Below, one piece after another: positions 1 to 9,611 of a DNA stretch of 16,628 nucleotides. The stretch is from the NCBI GenBank assembly GCA_964596775.1, contig CAZQVN010000070.1:1-16628 (forward strand). The letters run 5' to 3'. Source of the stretch: CAZQVN01 sp964596775. GTDB taxonomy: Bacteria; Eisenbacteria; RBG-16-71-46; JABDJR01; JAWXBZ01. A program made the translations under genes and the position numbers. Numbering within the stretch: position 1 is the first letter of the stretch; each line of letters begins with the position of its first letter. The notes under the pieces are model-generated. The model was not told the origin of the DNA, did no database searches, and saw nothing but the letters and a program-made list of their open reading frames with translations.

Positions 1-1652
1 AGCGTACGCAGTTCCGCGGCCCTTGCCCGCGCCGTTTCGAGCGCCGCATGGCCCCGCTTGCGCGCGGCGTCCCGCCAGGCGTCATCACCCTCGAGCCCCT
101 TGAGGTTGATCAGGACGTTGTACCAGGCGCCCTCGGCGGCCGCGAGCGCGGTCAGGCCGGCCACGCCGGCGTCGCTCACGGAATTCGGATTGCCGGTTTC
201 GGCGGTCTCCCGGGCGATGGCGAACAGCTCCGGGGTTCGCTCGAGCACTTCGAGAGGAACGAGCGTGGCGCCCCGGTTCGCGTCGCGCACGGCGGCGGCC
301 TTGACCGCGTTCTCCTCGTCCGTCGTGGCCTTCATGCGGACCGCGTCCATGACCTTGTTGAACGCCAGCGTATCCCGATCCACCGCCGCGGCATACCAGT
401 CCTTGAGCGCCTGCCCCGCCTCGGCGATCTCGCTGTGGCGCGCCCACACGTCCTCCTGCCCCTTCCGGCCGACGGTGAGGTTGGCCACCATCGCCGCGAG
501 CGCCGCGGACAGCGACCCGCACAGGGCGGCCACGCTGCCGCCGCCGGGAGCGGGGGAGTTGACCGACAGTTCATCGAGGAAACCGGTGACGGTGAGGTCC
601 ACGAGCCCCTTCCTCCCGCCGGCCAGCCGGTACTCGATGATCTTTTCGTCCGGGTCGAACGGGGAGATGTCGCGCAGGCCGAGCGACTGGATCGCCGTCT
701 CCACGATCCGGCGTTCCGGGATTCCGCACGACTGCCCCTGCTTCTTCAGGTAGTGACGCCCGGCCTTGAGCAGCGCGTCGAGGGGGATGAGGCCGACGAG
801 TTCGGACCCGGTGACGCGGAGGCCGCGCTTGTGCGCTTCCTCCTCGATGGCGTCGAACGCGTCGTGCGGCCCGGTGACGTCGGGATCCACCAGGTTGATC
901 GACACCTGGGCGCGCTCGTACTCCTCGATGAACCAGCCGACCGCCTTCATCGCCTTGAGACGGCCCGGAACCTTGACGGCCTTGCCGTCCGGCGTGCGGA
1001 TGATCTCGCCGGCCGCGTCGCGCTTCGCGCGGCCGGCCTCGCGCACGTCGAGCGCGATGTCGTGCGCGAGTTTCTTTTCGCGCGTGTTCAGGTTCACGTT
1101 GTAGGCGATGAGGAACGTCCGGGCGCCGATCACCGTGGCACCGCTCTTCGCGTTGAAAGCGGACTTGCCGAAGTCGGGCGCCCATGCCGGATCGGCGAGC
1201 TTCGCGGCCAGCCCCTCGTATTCGCCGGAGCGGATGTCGGCGAGGTTCCGGCGCTCCGGACGCGACGCCGCGGCCTCGTACAGGTAGACGGGGATCCCGA
1301 GTTCCTCGGCCACGCGCTTTCCGAGCCGGCGCGCGAGTTCCGCGCACTCCTCGATCGTGATGCCGGACACCGGCACGAACGGGCAGACGTCGGTGGCGCC
1401 CATCCGCGCATGCTCCCCCTTGTGGGAGCGCATGTCGATCAGTTCGGCGGCGGTCCGGATCCCCTCGAACGCGGCGGCCAGAACGGCTTCCGGCTCGCCG
1501 ACGAACGTCACCACCGTCCGGTTCGTGGCGGCGCCGGGATCCACGTCGAGCAGGACGGCGCCTTCGCAGCCGGAAATGGCCGCGGTGATGCGGTCGATGA
1601 CGCCGCGGTTCCGTCCTTCGCTGAAATTGGGTACGCATTCGACGACTGGCAT
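1..1652 (-). CDS. ftcD: Formimidoyltransferase-cyclodeaminase (bifunctional FTCD), 3' end cut by window edge
   Basis: This enzyme moves the formimino group from N-formimino-L-glutamate to tetrahydrofolate. It then deaminates 5-formimino-THF to 5,10-methenyl-THF and ammonia, the last step of one histidine-degradation route, in the cytosol. About 550 codons are visible, reading leftward from the ATG whose first base is 1652, with no stop before the edge. That is already the length of animal FTCD (about 541 aa), so only a short tail should be missing. The N-terminus MPVVECVPNFSEGRN is typical of formiminotransferase. HARMGATDVCPF places the catalytic-type His at residue 81, matching porcine His82. 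The transferase half spans about residues 1-330. The cyclodeaminase half begins near 350 and carries NSPAPGGGSVAALCGSL from residue 365. No other hut gene is visible. There is no Shine-Dalgarno before the ATG, and a TACACT box ends 8 bases upstream, so the mRNA may be leaderless. Family identity is very secure. Confidence 0.95.
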   Translation of the reverse strand, partial: MPVVECVPNFSEGRNRGVIDRITAAISGCEGAVLLDVDPGAATNRTVVTFVGEPEAVLAAAFEGIRTAAELIDMRSHKGEHARMGATDVCPFVPVSGITIEECAELARRLGKRVAEELGIPVYLYEAAASRPERRNLADIRSGEYEGLAAKLADPAWAPDFGKSAFNAKSGATVIGARTFLIAYNVNLNTREKKLAHDIALDVREAGRAKRDAAGEIIRTPDGKAVKVPGRLKAMKAVGWFIEEYERAQVSINLVDPDVTGPHDAFDAIEEEAHKRGLRVTGSELVGLIPLDALLKAGRHYLKKQGQSCGIPERRIVETAIQSLGLRDISPFDPDEKIIEYRLAGGRKGLVDLTVTGFLDELSVNSPAPGGGSVAALCGSLSAALAAMVANLTVGRKGQEDVWARHSEIAEAGQALKDWYAAAVDRDTLAFNKVMDAVRMKATTDEENAVKAAAVRDANRGATLVPLEVLERTPELFAIARETAETGNPNSVSDAGVAGLTALAAAEGAWYNVLINLKGLEGDDAWRDAARKRGHAALETARARAAELRT

Positions 1653-1659
1653 GCGGGGC

Positions 1660-1665
1660 AGTGTA
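1660..1665 (-). promoter_or_regulatory. Possible -10 box for a leaderless ftcD transcript
   Basis: Read on the minus strand this is TACACT (4 of 6 matches to TATAAT). It ends eight bases before the ftcD ATG, so transcription would begin at or next to the start codon. The sequence between them, GCCCCGC, holds no Shine-Dalgarno. I find no convincing -35 box at 16-18 bases. The call rests on spacing only. Confidence 0.25.
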
Positions 1666-1701
1666 AACGGAAACGCGGACGTGCGACCACCCCCCCGAGT
1701 C

Positions 1702-1730
1702 TTGAGCGGACCCGGCGAAAGTTCTATGGT
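1702..1730 (+). promoter_or_regulatory. Candidate sigma-70 promoter for the SRPBCC-cyclophilin gene
   Basis: TTGAGC (1702-1707), a 17-base spacer and TATGGT (1725-1730) match the consensus at four of six positions in each box with ideal spacing. Transcription would start near 1737, leaving a leader of about 97 bases before the ATG at 1834. The site lies in the gap between two divergent genes, where a promoter is expected. Confidence 0.45.
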
Positions 1731-1833
1731 GCAGGCTCCGGGCCGGATCGTTCCCGGGTCGCAGGATCAGCACGCACCTTCGCGCCGGTATTCCGCAGGA
1801 TTCCATCGTCACTTCGTTCCCAGGGGAGTGCTC

Positions 1834-3003
1834 ATGAATAGGATCAAGGGGTTTCTGTTGACGGCAGGCGTCGTGATCGGCGCCCTGGTACTGGTCGGTT
1901 TCCTTCTTCCGGCGAAGTTCCACGTGGAGCGCTCGCGGGAGATCCCCGCATCGCCGGCCCAGATCCACGCGGTGGTCGGGGATCTCGAAACCTGGGGCGA
2001 CTGGACGACCTGGGCGGAAGGGGATCCGTCGATGGTCGTCACGCCGGGGGCAAGGACGACCGGGGTCGGCGCCAGCCAGTCGTGGACGTCGAAATCCGGA
2101 CCGGGAGAGCTCGTGTTCACGAAGAGCAGTCCGGAGGAAGGGCTGGCCTACGACATCGCCCTCGGGCACAGCCGCAGCGTCGGGGCCATCCGGTACGAGC
2201 CGAAAGGGGAGGTCACGAACGTCGTGTGGACGATGGACGGCGACGCCGGCATGAACATCATGGACCGCTACTTCGGTCTGCTCATGGACGGCATGGTGGG
2301 TAAGGACTTCGAGAAGAGCCTGGAAAAGCTGGAGCCCGCGGCCCTGGCCCGCAAGCAGAAGGACCTCGAGGCCGAAGCCGCCGCGCAGGCGGCCGCCGCC
2401 GTCGAGGACGGGGCCGAGCCGGACCTGTCGCGGCTGCTCGACCCCTCCGCCCTCACGGCGAAGGCACCGGACCGGTTCAGCGCGGAATTCAGGACCACGA
2501 AGGGGGATTTCGTCATCGAGGTCCAGCGGGAGTGGGCTCCGAACGGCGCGGACCGCTTCTACAACCTGGTCCGCAACGGCTTCTACGACAACGTCCGTTT
2601 CTTCCGCGTCGTGCCGGGATTCATGGTCCAGTTCGGCATCAACGGAGATCCCGCGGTCAGCGCCGCCTGGTTTTCCGCGCGGATTCCCGACGACCCGGTC
2701 CGGCAGAGCAACACGCGCGGGTTCGTCAGCTTTGCCACGAGCGGTCCCGACTCGAGGACGACCCAGGTGTTCGTCAACTTCGCGGACCGAAACGCCGGCC
2801 TCGATGCCCAGGGTTTCTCCCCGTTCGGGCGGGTCGTGGCCGGCATGGACGTCGTGGACCAGCTCTACAACGGTTACGGCGAGTCCGCGCCCGCGGGGCG
2901 GGGGCCGGTCCAGGCGCGGATCCAGCAGGAGGGGAACGCCTACCTGCAGAAGGAGTTCGAAAAGCTGGATTACGTGAAGTCCGCCCGGATCCAGCCCCGC
3001 TGA
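1834..3003 (+). CDS. Membrane-anchored SRPBCC (START-like) domain fused to a cyclophilin-type peptidyl-prolyl isomerase
   Basis: This 389-residue protein has three parts. Residues 7-25 are a hydrophobic anchor (FLLTAGVVIGALVLVGFLL). Residues about 29-165 resemble the SRPBCC/polyketide-cyclase-like fold, with VERSREIPASPAQIHAVVGD followed by a W-rich strand. Residues about 215-385 are a cyclophilin domain, starting FSAEFRTTKGDFVIEV. An Ala/Glu-rich helical linker (about 169-200) joins them. The catalytic segment FFRVVPGFMVQFG gives R258, F263 and Q266, matching Arg55, Phe60 and Gln63 of human CypA; Q311 and F313 match Gln111 and Phe113. The CypA Trp121/His126 positions are not conserved (AGLDAQGFSPFG), so cyclosporin sensitivity is doubtful. 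AGGGGAG at 1822-1828 sets the start; the frame stays open upstream but without family similarity. The domain calls are secure. The joint function, perhaps lipid or hydrophobic-ligand binding coupled to extracytoplasmic folding, is inference. Confidence 0.88.
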   Translation: MNRIKGFLLTAGVVIGALVLVGFLLPAKFHVERSREIPASPAQIHAVVGDLETWGDWTTWAEGDPSMVVTPGARTTGVGASQSWTSKSGPGELVFTKSSPEEGLAYDIALGHSRSVGAIRYEPKGEVTNVVWTMDGDAGMNIMDRYFGLLMDGMVGKDFEKSLEKLEPAALARKQKDLEAEAAAQAAAAVEDGAEPDLSRLLDPSALTAKAPDRFSAEFRTTKGDFVIEVQREWAPNGADRFYNLVRNGFYDNVRFFRVVPGFMVQFGINGDPAVSAAWFSARIPDDPVRQSNTRGFVSFATSGPDSRTTQVFVNFADRNAGLDAQGFSPFGRVVAGMDVVDQLYNGYGESAPAGRGPVQARIQQEGNAYLQKEFEKLDYVKSARIQPR

Positions 3004-3027
3004 GGCTCGCCCTCGCGGGAGCGAACG

Positions 3028-3537
3028 CTACTTCATCGGATAATCGATCGAGTCGCCGTAGATGGCCGGGACCTTCGCGCCCATCACCCGGAGGAACATC
3101 GTCAGCTGACCGCGGTGATGGATCAGGTGGCTGATGTGCCAGTCGATGAAGGAAACCGCCGGGAACGAGCCGAATGTGAAGAACTCGATGTCCCGCGCGA
3201 GTATTGCCCCGGAATAGCCCGCGGCCGACTTCACGAAGGACTTGTGCAGGGCGTCGCAGGCGGCGATCAGCTCCTTCCGGGTGCCGGGCGCCTTCGGTTT
3301 CTCGCCGCCCCCGCCGGCATTGGCGTTGCCCGACTCGATGATCCCGGCAAACCACGGACCGGTGGTATAGATGTGGAACGAGAGTTCGCCGAAGGAACGG
3401 ACCTTTTCGTGCAGGCGATAGTCGATCCGGTCTTCCGGCACGTGCTCGAGAACGGACAGCGTGGCCGCGTGCTCGTTCTCCAGTTTTCCAAGCAGGGCGT
3501 CGCGCATGGATTCCGCCTGTTTCGGGTCGAGGCTCAT
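3028..3537 (-). CDS. DinB-family (DinB/YfiT fold) putative metalloprotein
   Basis: This 169-residue protein has the four-helix-bundle pattern of the DinB superfamily. The likely metal triad is H55 (in GELSFHIYTTG) plus H137 and H141 (in WHISHLIHHRGQL); the H-x3-H ending in HHRGQ is the family hallmark. Members are induced by DNA damage in Bacillus or act as bacillithiol- or mycothiol-dependent S-transferases. Most are uncharacterised, and nothing here identifies the substrate. AGGAGAA lies a few bases before the ATG and supports the start at 3537. The gene converges on the SRPBCC-cyclophilin gene, with only 24 bases between the two stop codons. It is upstream of and divergent from the transporter operon. 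No functional link with either neighbour is evident. Confidence 0.85.
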   Translation of the reverse strand: MSLDPKQAESMRDALLGKLENEHAATLSVLEHVPEDRIDYRLHEKVRSFGELSFHIYTTGPWFAGIIESGNANAGGGGEKPKAPGTRKELIAACDALHKSFVKSAAGYSGAILARDIEFFTFGSFPAVSFIDWHISHLIHHRGQLTMFLRVMGAKVPAIYGDSIDYPMK

Positions 3538-3704
3538 GGTGATTCTCCTGGGTTGCGGGGTGTCGGCGGGCTGCTGTTTCGGATGCGGGCGCGTGTCGCC
3601 CGGTCCGAAGAGGGGACCCGCCCCGGGCCATTGTAGCGCCTCCCGCCGGCCGGGGATCGAATTCAGTTGTAAACGATTCGTGACATTCGCGGTCCACCAT
3701 CGTC

Positions 3705-3733
3705 TTGCGGTATTTCTTTCCAGCCGTTACTCT
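3705..3733 (+). promoter_or_regulatory. Candidate promoter of the peptide ABC transporter operon
   Basis: TTGCGG (3705-3710), a 17-base spacer and TACTCT (3728-3733) lie about 60 bases before the first gene of the operon. The surrounding stretch (about 3660-3735) is noticeably richer in A and T than the neighbouring coding DNA. Match to consensus is moderate (three of six in the -35 box, four of six in the -10 box). Confidence 0.35.
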
Positions 3734-3793
3734 CTCCGTCCGTTCAATTCGGGCCGGTGCCGGCCGTCTTCCTTACAAGCAAAGAGGTTGCCG

Positions 3794-5821
3794 ATGTTTG
3801 ATGCACAACGACCCCGCCTGCTGGCGGCGCTCCTGATGACCAGTCTCGTTCTGGCCGGTTGCGGCAAGAAGGGGGGCAAGGACAATCATTCCGGTTCCGG
3901 CGACGCCCAGTCGCAATTCGAGGCGGCCACCGCCTCGGTGAGCCCGGAACTCGCCCAGGCCGGCGTGACCGCCGCGGACCTTGCCGGCCCCTCCGAACCG
4001 CCCGTGGACTTCTTCCATCCCGACAAGCGCGCGGTCAAGCCGGCGCTCGGCGGCCGGGTCATCATGCACATTTCCGGCGAACCCCCGAACCTAAACTTCG
4101 CGATCGAAAATTCCGCGGTCATCCGCTGGATCTACGAGTGCGTCCATGCCGGGCTGCTGAAGTTCAACCGGTCCACCTGGAAGATGGAACCGCATCTCGC
4201 CACGTCCTATGAAATCGAGGACACGATCATCCTCAAGGGCGGCCGGGGCAAGGACAACTCCAACATCGTGTTCGGCGCGGTGGCCGACGGCGGGGACGCC
4301 TGGGTCGTCACTTCCGGCAGCCCGTCCAACCCGCTGGCCGAGCGCCGGATACCCAAGGCGGACGTGGCGTCCGTGGAAAAGGGGACGGTCTTCACGTTCC
4401 ACCTGCGCGACAACGCCACCTGGCACGACGGAAAGAACTTCGACTCCGGCGACGTGATGTTCTCCCTGGACCTCTTCCGCAACCCGGGCGTCGACTGCGA
4501 CGAGAAGCGCTACGTCTTCGACAACATCGTGAAGGGGGAAGCGCTGGACACGCGGACGGTGCGCTTCTTCTACAAGGAGCAGTACTTCAAGGCGTTCGAG
4601 CTGTTCGGACTCGACTTTCCGCTCCTTCCGAGTCACCTCTACAACCTGCTCGATCCCGAGAACAAGGATCATGACCCGAAGGCCTCTCTGTCCCGGCAGG
4701 CCGACTACATCAACGACAATCCCCACAACATCAACTTCGTGGGCCTCGGGCCGTACCGCCTGACGACGTGGGAACGCGGACGGTTCATGGAAGCGAAGAA
4801 GTTCGACGGCTACTGGGAGAAGGACCCGGCCAAATCGGGCTATCTCGACGTGCTCCGCTGGACGCACGTGGACGACGACAACCTGGCGTTCCAGGCGCTG
4901 CTGAACGGCGAACTCGACATCTTTTACCGCGTCAAGTCGGAAGACTTCATGGGACAGGCCACCAGCCAGCCGGTGTTCACCAACAATTTCTACAAGGCGT
5001 TCACCTATACCGGAAGCCTCGGCTACACGTCCTGGAACCTCTATCGCAAGAAGCTGTCCGACGTGCGTGTCCGGACGGCTCTCGCCCATGCGTTCGACGT
5101 GAAGGAATGGATCCGCACGAACTACGAAGGGCTGGCGCTCCCGGCCACCTCGAGCCAGTTCCGGTTCGGGCCGGCGTACAACCAGGATGTCGACGTGTAT
5201 CCCTACGATGTGGAAAAGGCCCAGGCGCTGCTGGCCGACGCCGGCTGGTACGACCGCGACGGCAACGGCATCGTGGACAAGGACGGCGAGGACCTGGTCA
5301 TCAGCGTGCTCATGCCCACCGGCAACAAGGCCTCGGAGGTCCTGCTCCAGAAGATGCAGGAGTCGTTCGAGAAGATCGGCGTCAAGGTGACGATCCAGCC
5401 GTTCGAGTGGGCCACCTTCCTCGAGAAGATCCTCAGCCGCGACTTCGACGCCTGCAACCTCGCCTGGGTCATCACCGACGTGGAGAGCGACCCCTACCAG
5501 ATCTGGCACGGCAATGAGGCGGAATTCAACCGCCGCACCAGCAACCACGCCGGCCTCAAGGACGCGGTGGTGGACAGCCTGATCGACAACATCCGCATCG
5601 AGCTGGATCCGGCCCGGCGCCACGCCATGTTCATGCGGCTGCACGAACGGATCTACGAACTCCAGCCGTATCTCTTCGGGTGGAACGTGCCCCGCAAGCT
5701 GGCGTTCAACAAGAAGCTCCGCGGCGTCAAGCTCTACAAGTTCGATCCGGGCTACGACCTCCGCGACCTGTACTACGAAGAGGGGACGCCCGGAACCCGT
5801 CCCTATACCCCCGGAACCTGA
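3794..5821 (+). CDS. ABC transporter substrate-binding lipoprotein, family 5 (DppA/OppA type)
   Basis: This is the extracytoplasmic receptor of a peptide-type importer (SBP family 5). It has 675 residues, against about 500-550 for typical members. A lipoprotein signal ends in LVLAGC with the lipidated cysteine at C23, followed by a Gly/Lys/Ser-rich linker. The family core is clear: GGRVIMHISGEPPNLN, then TFHLRDNATWHDGKNFDSGD and NINFVGLGPYRLTTWERG. Part of the extra length is an insert of about 50 residues (143-196), between the usual 'LATSYEI' strand and the 'TFHLRD' strand. DRDGNGIVD at 487-495 resembles a calcium-binding loop, as seen in many family members. I chose the ATG at 3794 because it gives a proper lipobox and has AAAGAGG upstream; the open frame further upstream looks non-coding. 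It is the first gene of the operon, 25 bases before the permease. The ligand (di/oligopeptide, nickel, glutathione and so on) cannot be told from sequence. Confidence 0.93.
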   Translation: MFDAQRPRLLAALLMTSLVLAGCGKKGGKDNHSGSGDAQSQFEAATASVSPELAQAGVTAADLAGPSEPPVDFFHPDKRAVKPALGGRVIMHISGEPPNLNFAIENSAVIRWIYECVHAGLLKFNRSTWKMEPHLATSYEIEDTIILKGGRGKDNSNIVFGAVADGGDAWVVTSGSPSNPLAERRIPKADVASVEKGTVFTFHLRDNATWHDGKNFDSGDVMFSLDLFRNPGVDCDEKRYVFDNIVKGEALDTRTVRFFYKEQYFKAFELFGLDFPLLPSHLYNLLDPENKDHDPKASLSRQADYINDNPHNINFVGLGPYRLTTWERGRFMEAKKFDGYWEKDPAKSGYLDVLRWTHVDDDNLAFQALLNGELDIFYRVKSEDFMGQATSQPVFTNNFYKAFTYTGSLGYTSWNLYRKKLSDVRVRTALAHAFDVKEWIRTNYEGLALPATSSQFRFGPAYNQDVDVYPYDVEKAQALLADAGWYDRDGNGIVDKDGEDLVISVLMPTGNKASEVLLQKMQESFEKIGVKVTIQPFEWATFLEKILSRDFDACNLAWVITDVESDPYQIWHGNEAEFNRRTSNHAGLKDAVVDSLIDNIRIELDPARRHAMFMRLHERIYELQPYLFGWNVPRKLAFNKKLRGVKLYKFDPGYDLRDLYYEEGTPGTRPYTPGT

Positions 5822-5846
5822 CGGACGGGCTCGAGAGGAACGGACG

Positions 5847-6846
<1,000 letters not shown>

Positions 6847-6854
<8 letters not shown>

Positions 6855-8574
6855 CAAGCCGGACGTTCCCGTCTACAGCCAGGACTACTGGGACATCGTG
6901 CTGTCCCAGGTCAAGCGCCGCCCGACGGTGATCATCTCCCTGGTCCTGCTCGGTTTTCTCTACGCGGTGGCGATCTTCGCGCCGCTGATCGCCAACGACC
7001 GCCCGCTCTACTTTTCGGGCACCGACCGGGTTTCCTACCGGAAGGCCCAGCGCGAGATTCTTCTTGCGGCGGGATCCCTGGCCGATCACCTCGAGCAGGG
7101 CGCGGCGGGTTTCGCCGCCGAGCGGAGTCGCGCGGGGGAGACGGTCACGTGGGAAGGCACCGTCAAGCGCGAAATCGAGGCAGTCGACCTGCGCATCCGC
7201 GATCTCGAGCGCCAGCTCGCGCCGGCAGACCGCAGGCTGCTCGACGAATTCCAGGTGGCGGCGAAAGCCGCTTCCGGTCTCGACGGCGGCGGCGAGCGCG
7301 CCGCCGCGGCGGCCGCCACGATCCGGACGCTGTCCCGCCGCGTCGAAACGGAACTCGTCCCGGCCGCGGCCGGCGAGGCGCCGGTGCCCGGAAGGACGGT
7401 GGCGCTCGTCGGGTACTCGTCCTGGCCGGTCATCGAGAGCCTGGGCCGGCTCGACATCTATTTCATGATTCTCATGGCCATGGCCATCGTCTGGCCGCTG
7501 GTAAACCGGCTCATCAACACCCTCGTCCTCCGGGGGGACCGGCCGGCGATCCGCAGGGCGCGCCGCGCCAAGATGCTCGCGTTCGTCGTTCTCCCCGTGC
7601 TGGCCGCGGCGGCGTGGCAGGGGAAGGGGGCCTCGTTCTATGTCAGCCCCTACAAGGACGGGCTGACCAGCGGTGAAATCACGGCGGAGAAGATCGTGTT
7701 CACGCCCGTGCCGTTCGGCCTCGCGGAAAACAACAATGCCGAGAGCTTCCGGCCGCCGACCTGGCACCCGGACTCCCGCATCACGAAGGAAGGGTATTAC
7801 GAGTCCGGCGCCCGCTCCGGAAGGTTCGACCGCGCCACCGGGCTTCCCAAGATGGCCCAGCCGGTCACCGTGCGCACGGGCGAGCCGGAGCTGAACTCCG
7901 CCTGGCGGCATCCTCTCGGAACCGACAGCCTCGGCCGCGACATGCTCGCGCGCCTCTGCTGGGGGGCGCGGGTCAGCCTGGCGGTGGGCCTCGTCTCCAC
8001 GATCCTGCTGGTCGTCATCGGCACGATCCTCGGGTCGCTGGCCGGCTATTACGGAGGCTGGGTCGACATGGTGATCAGCCGCATCATCGAGATCTTCCAG
8101 ACCTTTCCGGTCTTCTTCCTGATCCTGATCGTCGTCGCGTTCATCGGCCCGTCCATTCTCAACATCATGCTGGCCATCGGCCTGATCCGCTGGACCGGCG
8201 AGGCGCGCCTCGTGCGCGGCGAGTTCATCCGCCTCCGCGAGCAGGACTTCGTGGTGGCCAGCCGGGCGCTCGGTGTCCGCAGCGCCCGCACGATCTTCCG
8301 CCACGTTCTGCCGAACGCGCTGGGGCCGGTCCTCGTGGCGGCCACGTTCTCGGTGGCCACCGGCATCCTCACGGAATCGGCTCTGTCCTTTCTCGGCTTC
8401 GGCATCCAGCTTCCCATCCCGTCCTGGGGATCGCTGCTGATCGAGAGCCGTTCCGCGGAGCACTGGTGGATCCAGATCTACCCCGGCCTGCTCATCTTCA
8501 TCACCGTCATGCTCTACAACCTCTTCGGCGAAGGCGTGCGCGACGCGCTCGACCCGCGGCTCAAGGTGACCTGA
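6847..8574 (+). CDS. ABC transporter permease, DppC/OppC type, with large N-terminal insertion
   Basis: This is the second channel subunit. It has 575 residues, whereas DppC/OppC usually has about 300. The canonical part is intact: a first helix at about 28-49, then HPLGTDSLGRDMLARLCWGA from residue 355, the EAA loop (FVVASRALGVRSARTIFRHV) and the ending LFGEGVRDALDPRLKVT. Between them lies extra material. Residues about 57-204 are polar and helix-rich, with a heptad-like stretch near KREIEAVDLRIRDLERQLAP. Two further membrane helices follow at about 205-224 and 243-258, then a loop of about 95 residues. An even number of added helices keeps the topology of the core. It overlaps the upstream permease by eight bases and its stop shares one base with the next ATG (TGATG). 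No clear Shine-Dalgarno is visible, consistent with coupled translation. The family call is firm; the role of the insertion is unknown. Confidence 0.93.
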
Positions 8575-9611
8575 TGTCCGAACCGCTGCTGGAAATCAAG
8601 GAGTTGAAGACCTGGTTCAAGACGGAGGAGGGGCTCGTCCGGGCGGTGGACGGCGTCTCGTACCGCATCGAAAAGGGGGAAACGCTCGGCGTGGTCGGCG
8701 AGTCCGGCTGCGGCAAGAGCGTTACGGCGATGAGCATCCTCCAGCTGAACCCGGTGCCGCCCACGCAGTATGCGGGCGGTGAAATCCGCTTCGGCGGCCG
8801 CAACCTGCTGGACCTCGACGAGCCGGGGATGCGCAAGGTCCGCGGCAACGACATCGCGATGATCTTCCAGGAACCGATGACGTCGCTGAACCCGGTGTTC
8901 ACGGTCGGCGACCAGATCACCGAGGTGCTGAAGCTCCACCGGGGCATGGACGGAAAGGCCGCCTGGGACTATGCGGTGGAGATGCTCCGGAAGGTCGGCA
9001 TTCCGTCGCCCGAGGTCCGGATCGGCGAGTACCCCCACCAGATGTCCGGCGGGATGAAGCAGCGGATGATGATCGCCATGGCGCTGGCCTGCGACCCGAA
9101 GCTGCTGATCGCCGACGAGCCGACGACCGCCCTCGACGTGACGATCCAGGCCCAGATCCTCGACCTGCTCCGGTCCATGCAGAAGGAATTCGGCATGTCG
9201 ATCCTGCTCATCACCCACGACCTCGGTGTCGTGGCCGAGATGAGCAACCACGTGGCGGTCATGTACGCCAGCAAGATCGTCGAATACGCCGACACGGTCA
9301 CCCTGTTCCGGAAGCCGCGCCATCCGTACACGTTCGGCCTGTTCCAGTCGCTTCCGGAGATGCACACCGACGATCACGACCGGCTGCACGAGATTCCCGG
9401 CACGGTTCCGAACCCGCTCAATTTTCCGAGCGGCTGCAAGTTCCGGACGCGCTGCTTCAAGGCGGACCATCAGTGCGAGACGGTCGAGCCGCCGCTCGTC
9501 GACGCCGGCGGTGGTCACCTGCTCGCCTGCCATCACCCGGTGACCGACGCGGAAATCGAAGCCGCCGCCCTGGCGCTGGCCGAGGCCCGGTCGAAGGGGG
9601 AGGGCTCATGA
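8574..9611 (+). CDS. ABC transporter ATP-binding protein, DppD/OppD type
   Basis: This cytosolic ATPase (345 residues) powers the importer together with the following gene. Visible motifs are Walker A GESGCGKS (42-49), Q-loop FQEPMTSLNP, signature MSGGMKQR, Walker B LLIADEPTTALD and the switch histidine in ITHDLG. The C-terminal oligopeptide-transporter extension carries four cysteines (C288, C294, C301, C319), a pattern linked to a [4Fe-4S] cluster in this family. The start at 8574 overlaps the permease stop in TGATG, with AAGGTGA just upstream; the longer in-frame extension inside the permease is a shadow. Length is normal. The Ala/Glu-rich tail after the last cysteine is slightly longer than that of its partner. 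Confidence 0.95.
   Translation: MSEPLLEIKELKTWFKTEEGLVRAVDGVSYRIEKGETLGVVGESGCGKSVTAMSILQLNPVPPTQYAGGEIRFGGRNLLDLDEPGMRKVRGNDIAMIFQEPMTSLNPVFTVGDQITEVLKLHRGMDGKAAWDYAVEMLRKVGIPSPEVRIGEYPHQMSGGMKQRMMIAMALACDPKLLIADEPTTALDVTIQAQILDLLRSMQKEFGMSILLITHDLGVVAEMSNHVAVMYASKIVEYADTVTLFRKPRHPYTFGLFQSLPEMHTDDHDRLHEIPGTVPNPLNFPSGCKFRTRCFKADHQCETVEPPLVDAGGGHLLACHHPVTDAEIEAAALALAEARSKGEGS

Noticed and set aside
571..2169. Long minus-strand open frame of 532 codons and a plus-strand frame of 597 codons (48-1841) over the ftcD region
   Set aside because: Both are Arg/Gly/His-rich with no recognisable domain. The third minus-strand frame gives a continuous, clearly homologous FTCD protein, so these are shadows of GC-rich coding DNA.
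3004..3027. Short hairpin (CCC-TCGC-GGG) between the convergent cyclophilin and DinB genes, considered as a terminator
   Set aside because: The stem is only three or four base pairs and has no T-run.
5249..5300. DRDGNGIVD loop in the substrate-binding protein, considered as a dockerin or EF-hand module
   Set aside because: It is a single loop within the family 5 fold, and similar Asp-rich loops occur in many of these receptors. There is no second repeat.
4091..5644. 517-codon minus-strand frame inside the substrate-binding protein gene, and similar frames of 540, 340 and 343 codons opposite the other importer genes
   Set aside because: They lie wholly antisense to genes with clear family motifs, have low-complexity Val/Asp/His/Arg composition and show no ribosome sites. 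They are frame shadows.
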